Positions 59,053 to 64,000 of a DNA stretch of 64,000 nucleotides are shown here, in pieces. How positions within the stretch are numbered: position 1 is the stretch's first letter; each line of letters starts with the position of its first letter. The stretch is from Lindgomyces ingoldianus (Eukaryota > Ascomycota > Dothideomycetes > Pleosporales > Lindgomycetaceae). The position numbers and the translations under genes were made by a program. Location: contig NW_022985162.1 in NCBI RefSeq assembly GCF_010093535.1, positions 3,187,306 through 3,251,305 on the forward strand. The letters are read 5' to 3'. The notes beneath the pieces are model-generated. The model searched no databases, was not told the origin of the DNA, and saw only the letters and a list, made by a program, of their open reading frames with translations.

Positions 59053-59364
59053 GTTAGTAATAAGCATTTTTAAGATATTAGACTGCAGAAAAATAGATTA
59101 AAAAACTTAAAAAAATTTATACATTTTTATAAAACTTTTAGCTAATTAGAGCTTTAAAAACCCTCCTACACGCTCTTATAGGCCCACTGTTTGCTAGAGC
59201 CCTCCTACTCCTCTAAAGTCGCTATACGCACTTCCTAAAAGAGTAATACAGTCTGTACTATGTACTGTACCCAGGGCATCATTAAACGTACGGTACGGCT
59301 CAGAAACTTGGTACGTTCGTACTGCTCACGTGACCGTTATGGTTCACTTTGTATAGACTGTAGT
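59053..59364. other. Mixed remnant left of the hAT element
   Basis: The first 100 bp is AT-rich and may continue the unidentified sequence of 50428-50602. From about 59160 composition becomes normal, with a repeated CCCTCCTAC phrase and one CACGTG (59328). No gene recognised. Confidence 0.4.
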
Positions 59365-60059
59365 TAGTGCTGGCGATAGATTAATCCGATTTGTAGATCG
59401 ATCCGAATCCACGCTATTCTAAATCTCGATTAGATTCTTAAATTAATTTATAGTCTTAGCTAAAAATTTACTTCTCTATTAATAAAATAACTTTAAAAGT
59501 CTTATATAATAGAATCTTATAAATTAAGCTTAACTCTAGTGCCTAAAAATAAGAGTAGTAACATTAGAAACTTTATATAACTACTAATGTCTAATAAACT
59601 TACTAAACAAAACAGCTATTTTTTTAATACTATAATTTTTATAATTATAACTACACTTTAAAAGTTTATAATAACTTTTAAAGGTACTTAAGATCTAACT
59701 ACTAAGTTTTAGTAAAAAGTACTTTTTTTTATATAATAAATAGGTGCTATTAAACTCTAAGAGCTATAAAACTACACAGAACCTTATATTAAAGAAGATA
59801 TATATAATGCTGTGTTTAAAGCTTATCTAGATAAAAATATTATTTAAAAAGCTTTTATATAACTAATTATTTAATAGTGTTTTACTTTTTTAGTTATTAA
59901 ATTATTATCTTTTTAAGCTTTTATATAAGTATTAAATTTTATTACTAGAAAGGCTATTTTAGTTTTACACTTTACTATTTATATAGTAATTTAAAGCTAT
60001 TAGTATAAAAAGAAGCTTATTTTTTAGTGTAAAATTTAAAAAGTAACTTTAAAGATTAA
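59365..60059 (+). mobile_element. hAT-type DNA transposon, 5' part only, cut by Copia I
   Basis: A candidate hAT TIR begins TAGTGCTGGCGATAG at 59365, with the inner phrase GATCGATCCGAATCC. The following RIP-mutated plus frame (about 59537-60055) reads MPKNKSSNI-like at its start, with the usual ATG as GTG, and later has LSF...FI...VLNFITRKAILVLHFTIYIVI and KKKLIF. These resemble the region before the first catalytic block of fungal hAT transposases (LNP...S..TI...I...Y...K). The element ends where Copia I starts; its 3' half is not in the window. Family call is tentative. Confidence 0.5.
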
Positions 60060-60322
60060 TGTCGCGTATACTAAGAGCCTTGGCTGGGGCTCAGAGCCTG
60101 GGACTGGGGCTTGGAGCCTGGGACTGAGGGCTCAGAGCCTAGGACGCAGCTTAGGATCTGGAGATATTATGTTCTAAAGCTTGGTGTATATAAGGAGAGC
60201 CTTTAGCTCTCTTAGATAGCAGAGTTACTTTATCTAATCTTCTAAACAGCTACTGCTAGGCTATTTTATCCTCTATAGTTATAGGCCTAGCGCTTTAAGA
60301 ACCTAGGACAATTCTCCTTACA
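60060..60322 (+). repeat. Copia I 5' LTR
   Basis: Starts TGTCGCGTATAC. GC-rich tandem repeats occupy 60081-60144, a TATATAAGG promoter-like element lies near 60188, and the likely end is TTCTCCTTACA. The end is inferred from the terminal CA only, since no second LTR is visible. Confidence 0.65.
60081..60144 (+). repeat. Three ~20-bp tandem repeats in the Copia I LTR
   Basis: Units of the form ACTGGGGCTCAGAGCCTGGG with small variations, unmutated by RIP, upstream of the TATA-like element. They contain the inverted GGCTC/GAGCC and could be regulatory. Confidence 0.75.
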
Positions 60323-60399
60323 TAACTATAGCGCTAGCAAAAGCTATTTAAAAGCTTTATTTTTTATCTTTATTAATTCTTATTACTTTTAAAGCCTAT

Positions 60400-63300
60400 G
60401 TTATAGCTAATTAAGATGCTCCTCTCCTAATAGCAGTATACTAGCTTAAGGACTACGTGAGCTAGCCTCTCTAGTTTATCTAGCTCTAGTTCTATGCTCT
60501 TAGCAAAAACCTATAGGACATAATTAATCTAGATAGACTAGACGCTCTAAATCCTATAGACAGCGCTTTAGAGATGCCTTCACTTAGAGTAATTACTGCT
60601 AAAAACCCCCTAAAAAAGGCTAACATATAGTACTAGACTAATATTGCTAAGTACTAAGCTTAATTAAGCAACTAGGCTTCCTGCGCAACGCGTCTTTAGA
60701 TAATCTAGAACTAGGTTAATGCAACTGTTGCACTAAAGCTTCTAAAACTTATAATAATGCAGCTTATATTAAAAAACTAATCTACTTTATAAGTACTTAT
60801 ATAAGCTTTAAAATAAGAGCTAGCACTAATAAATGTAAGCATAAAAAATCTTATATAAGTAAAGTATAAAGCTAACTTTACTAAGGTAAAGCATAGCACT
60901 ATAACTCTAGAAGCTTACTACTAGCAGTAGCACTTCCTGTACACTAAGGTAAAGACCTATAAGATTCTTAATATAGAAGGCTAGCTAGCTGCATAAGACT
61001 TTCTAGACGCCCTAGCTCTAAAGCTTGCACTAGACTAGGCGCGCTCTATGCACTAGAGGGTTATAAAGGCTAGCGCACTTAGTAAAAAACCTCTAATAAT
61101 CTAAAAAATTAGTAAGATTTTTTTAATAATACTTTAAAAGTACTTCCTACACATAAGTAACTAAGGCATAAGTATATTTATAACACTTAGCAGATAATTA
61201 GATAATAATTTAGCCTAATTTATTTTAGCCTAATTAGGCCACCTGTGCCTATGCAGAGCTTTAGAGTAATCCCTTTATTTATAGAAAGCAGTAGACTATA
61301 GAGACCTTATATTAGTAGTTACTAAAAAGCTAAAGAAGCTTAGTAAAACTACATGTTAGAAGATTTTTAAGAGGCTTAAGTAAGCGCAGTATAAGGAAGT
61401 AAAGGCTGTACTGCTTAAAAGAGGCTATGTAATTCTAAACAAAGCCTTCTCTACTTTAAAAGCTATTAAAGAATTAGACAAGCTAGCATTTCTAGAAAGC
61501 ATTATTACTGCACTTATTAACCTAGCGCTTTTAGTAAAACTAAAAATGCATATAACTATAAATTTTAATGTACACCTACTCTCTATAAGTATAATTCTAG
61601 ATAATAGAAGTGCTATGCTCTTAGTAAATAGTATAAAGCTACTTATACTTAAGTTATTTAGAAAAGCTTAAAGTTTACACATAGTAAAAGCTAGCACCTA
61701 GTTATTCCTAATCTAGGGAATAAAAACTAGAAAGCTTAAAGAGGTATTAAATAAAGTATAAAAAGAGCGCACAGAAGATCTTACACTATAAAAAGTAGTT
61801 ATAGTAAAAAGATTTTACATTAATATTATCTTAAAAGCTTATTTAAAAGAAAAAGGACTATAGTATTTAAAACTTAACTGTACACTACGCATAAGCACAC
61901 TAAAAAAATAAAGTACTTATAATACTCTACTAAAAACATAACCTTATGTTTGTTAAATATAAAGCTGTCTTTTTTTACTTACTAGTGTAAAGTGTGCTTC
62001 TAAATTACTAATACTTATAAACTATATTTCTATACTTAGACTTAGAAGAGCTTTAGCATGCGTGTGTAGGACACCTAGGCCTTAAAGCTTTATAGGCTCT
62101 AGTTAAAAGCGTAAGAAACATATAAATAATAAGTATAAAGCAAGTACACTATAAGCACTACGCAATAACACACGCTAAGCACGTTATATTAAGAAAACTA
62201 AAAGAGTAAGCTCTCTGCCTATTCTAAAAAATTATATAAGACATGTTTAATATGCTATTAGAGCGCAGCAGAGCTTTATAGATAATAATTATTAAAAATA
62301 AATACAGCAGTAAAATCTTTTTATACTCTCTTTAAGTAAAAACACTCTTAGAAATCTAAAAAGTAATAAAGAACTTTAAAAGCATAGTGTCTAATTAATA
62401 TAAGCTTTAGATTAGTAAAATATAGTAAAATAATAACACTACTACGCTCCTTTAGCATAAAAAGTTAAAGTATAAGCTCTAAGTAAAAAAGTTTAGCATT
62501 AATATTAAAAGCTTTTTACTATACACTTACAAGCTAAATAAAGCTGTAAAAAAAGCTAGATAAAAAATAATTATAAAGTTTATTAAAATAAAAAGTAGCG
62601 CAGGACTCTTTAAGAAGCTCTAGCTAGAAGTAGTAGACGCAGCAACATAGCTATATAATATAAGCCTGTTATATATACATAACTTACACTTACTAAATAA
62701 AGTCTTAGATATATAGTTTACTAACTACTTTAAATACTATAAGCTAGAGCAAGTAAGAAGTGCTACAGCTAATTAAAGACCTAATTAGAGTAAGACCTAC
62801 ATATATAGCTATTATGCTTACCTACTTAATAAAGAGCAAGCAGCTAGGTGTTAGAAGTAAAGCTTTAAAGTAACTTTATAGGGCTACATAGAATATCTTA
62901 TAGGCTACAGAGCCTTAAATATTTACAAAATATAAGTTTTATTACTTAACTAGGTAATTACTATAAAAAATATAGCTTTTAATAAAACACACTTTTATAA
63001 AGATAAAGGTAATAAGCTAATCTTTTAAAAAGAAGCTTCTAAGATTATTAAAATTCTTAATAAGTAAAGTAAGATTTATAATATAAAAGAAGCCTTTAAG
63101 CTTTTACTTTAAAGGTTAGATAAGTAGTAAAGTAATATACTAAATTAAAGGCCTTAAAAGTGTAAGCTTAAAAGTATAGAAACTAAAAAGCTTATTAAAA
63201 CTTAGGTTAGCTAGCTAGAGAATTAGCACTTAGAGGTAAAAGTAACTATGTAGGTAATAAGTATAATAAGTAAGTTACTAAGAATTTATATAGTTTCTAA

Positions 63301-63532
63301 TAAACATATAGTACTTATTACTCTAGAGCTAACTTCTAAGCTAGAGCTTACAGATAGCTCTATAACACGCTCTATATAGAGTAGGCATAAGCATACTAGT
63401 AATCCCTAGTAAGTGCACTTAACTAAAAAAGCAGATTTACTAAGCTTATTAAGTTAAATAGCTAACTTACTAGTTAAAAAATTAACTTTTACTTTTTATA
63501 CTAAAACATTATCTTTTATAGCTGTCTGTACG
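60400..63532 (+). pseudogene. Copia I Gag, protease and integrase remnant
   Basis: Protease near 61588-61640 reads IILDNRSAMLLVNSIKLL (family LDSGSxxHLVNS). The integrase region shows GHLGLKAL near 62064 and a CX2H-like KQVHYKHYAITHAKHVI stretch near 62140-62185, then the degraded core from about 62270, LFKKLxLEVVDAAT near 62610 and GYIEYLIGYRALNIYKI near 62880-62935. This is the usual copia order. RT is missing because of the E' insertion. Gln and Trp codons are mostly TAA/TAG. Confidence 0.82.
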
Positions 63533-63802
63533 CAGCAGCAGCGTCGCGGCCTGGATACGAACAATCGCGCACGAGCAGGATCACGTATCTATGTCACATG
63601 ATGCTTGTGCGCGAACCTCTGTGCACAAACATCTAGATATCCCCCTTTTCCTCTGTACAAAGAAAAAACAAGAGTAATAGAACTAGAAACATGTTGCCCT
63701 TACCTTACCTACCTTGTACGCTGTGCACACTGTACACTACTCTTACTCTTGCTACTTAAGTGCTTATACTATAAGCAGCTAGCTGTTAGAGCCTATTTAA
63801 CA
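63533..63802 (+). repeat. E' 5' LTR
   Basis: About 270 bp. Boundaries rest on TG...CA and the shared post-LTR sequence with Copia E; the partner LTR and TSD are beyond the window. Confidence 0.7.
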
Positions 63803-63841
63803 CTAATTAGTAGTTAATTTAATTAACTATAAATTAGTAAG

Positions 63842-63964
63842 AGTAATAATAAAGTACTTATGCTTTATAAAGTACTTTATTTAGTTACTTATCTTTTAGA
63901 AAAAGTAATAGTAAAGTACTTACACCTTATAAAGTACTTTATTTAGTTACTTATCTCTTAAGAT
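63842..63964 (+). repeat. Two tandem 62-bp units in the E' leader
   Basis: Units start at 63842 and 63904, share TAAAGTACTTA...TATAAAGTACTTTATTTAGT, and differ by a few transitions. Each unit has an AAGTACTTTAT-centred inverted repeat. Confidence 0.8.
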
Positions 63965-64000
63965 AGTAGATTAATTCTTTACATTATACAGCAAGCTCTA

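Larger units (their letters stand above)
60060..63532 (+). mobile_element. Copia I: third Copia family, 5' part only, cut by Copia E'
   Basis: A 5' LTR (60060-60322) is followed by gag, a protease and an integrase in plus orientation. It is interrupted at 63533, before RT, by the LTR of another Copia. The 5 bp before its LTR is ATTAA, but the partner TSD lies outside the window. RIP-mutated. Confidence 0.85.
63533..64000 (+). mobile_element. E': 5' end of another Copia, related to E, running off the window
   Basis: LTR-like unit 63533-63802 (TGTCTGTACGCAG to CTATTTAACA), followed by CTAATTAGTAGTTAATTT, the same post-LTR sequence as in Copia E. Like E, the LTR contains CTGTGCAC, CCCCTTTTCC, TTGTACGC/TGTACAAAG and GCTAGCTG segments in the same order. 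It is inserted in Copia I. The outer part is unmutated; the leader (63803 onward) is AT-rich. Confidence 0.75.

Overview
The window looks like a repeat-rich, AT-rich block from the nuclear genome of a filamentous ascomycete (Pezizomycotina). Three things point there: 53-70 bp introns in the only intact genes, two fungal gene families (an aminoglycoside-phosphotransferase-like enzyme and a conserved fungal protein of unknown function), and dense C:G to T:A transitions, mostly at CpA and TpG, that turn Gln and Trp codons into TAA/TAG. That last pattern is the signature of repeat-induced point mutation (RIP). I cannot name the species.

Layout. 1-5352: a Ty1/copia element (Copia-1) whose 5' LTR lies outside the window. 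5353-12630: a 7.3 kb island of near-normal base composition with one solo LTR (H1), a GC-rich repeated block, the phosphotransferase gene (8963-9921), a divergently placed gene of unknown function (10562-11237, minus) and a possible broken gene (11928-12601). 12631-25858: a second copy of the same Copia (Copia-2), truncated at its 3' end and opened by three Fot1/pogo-type transposons: B1 (itself opened by Gypsy-1), A1 (internally deleted) and A3 (opened by solo LTRs H2 and J). 25904-27003: B2, a fold-back derivative of the B transposon. 27167-28742: D, a 1.6 kb non-autonomous LTR element. 29339-35002: Gypsy-2. 35115-36457: a Tc1-like transposon (G). 37337-50422: Gypsy F with Copia E nested inside. 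50605-59050: transposon B4 with Gypsy C nested inside. 59365-60059: a hAT fragment cut by Copia I (60060-63532), which is cut in turn by another Copia (E', from 63533 to the window end).

Almost every boundary is supported by termini plus target-site duplications (TSDs): 5 bp for LTR elements, TA for Tc1/mariner-type elements. No complete transposase or polyprotein survives; every autonomous element is inactivated by RIP. All four Gypsy insertions read on the minus strand and all Copia-type insertions on the plus strand. The three Gypsy families each encode a recognisable C-terminal chromodomain, so they are chromoviruses.

The most interesting observations are these. (1) Two DNA transposons sit at TA sites that are CA or TG in the sister Copia copy, so RIP appears to have created their targets. 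(2) The LTR pairs show reciprocal RIP gradients, inner LTR edges mutated and outer edges spared. (3) B2 is a 5'-5' palindrome. (4) The short element D shares its primer-binding and 3' pre-LTR sequences with Copia E and carries six copies of a palindromic motif. (5) Transposon families A and B have different terminal sequences but the same 17-bp-phased duplicated motif.
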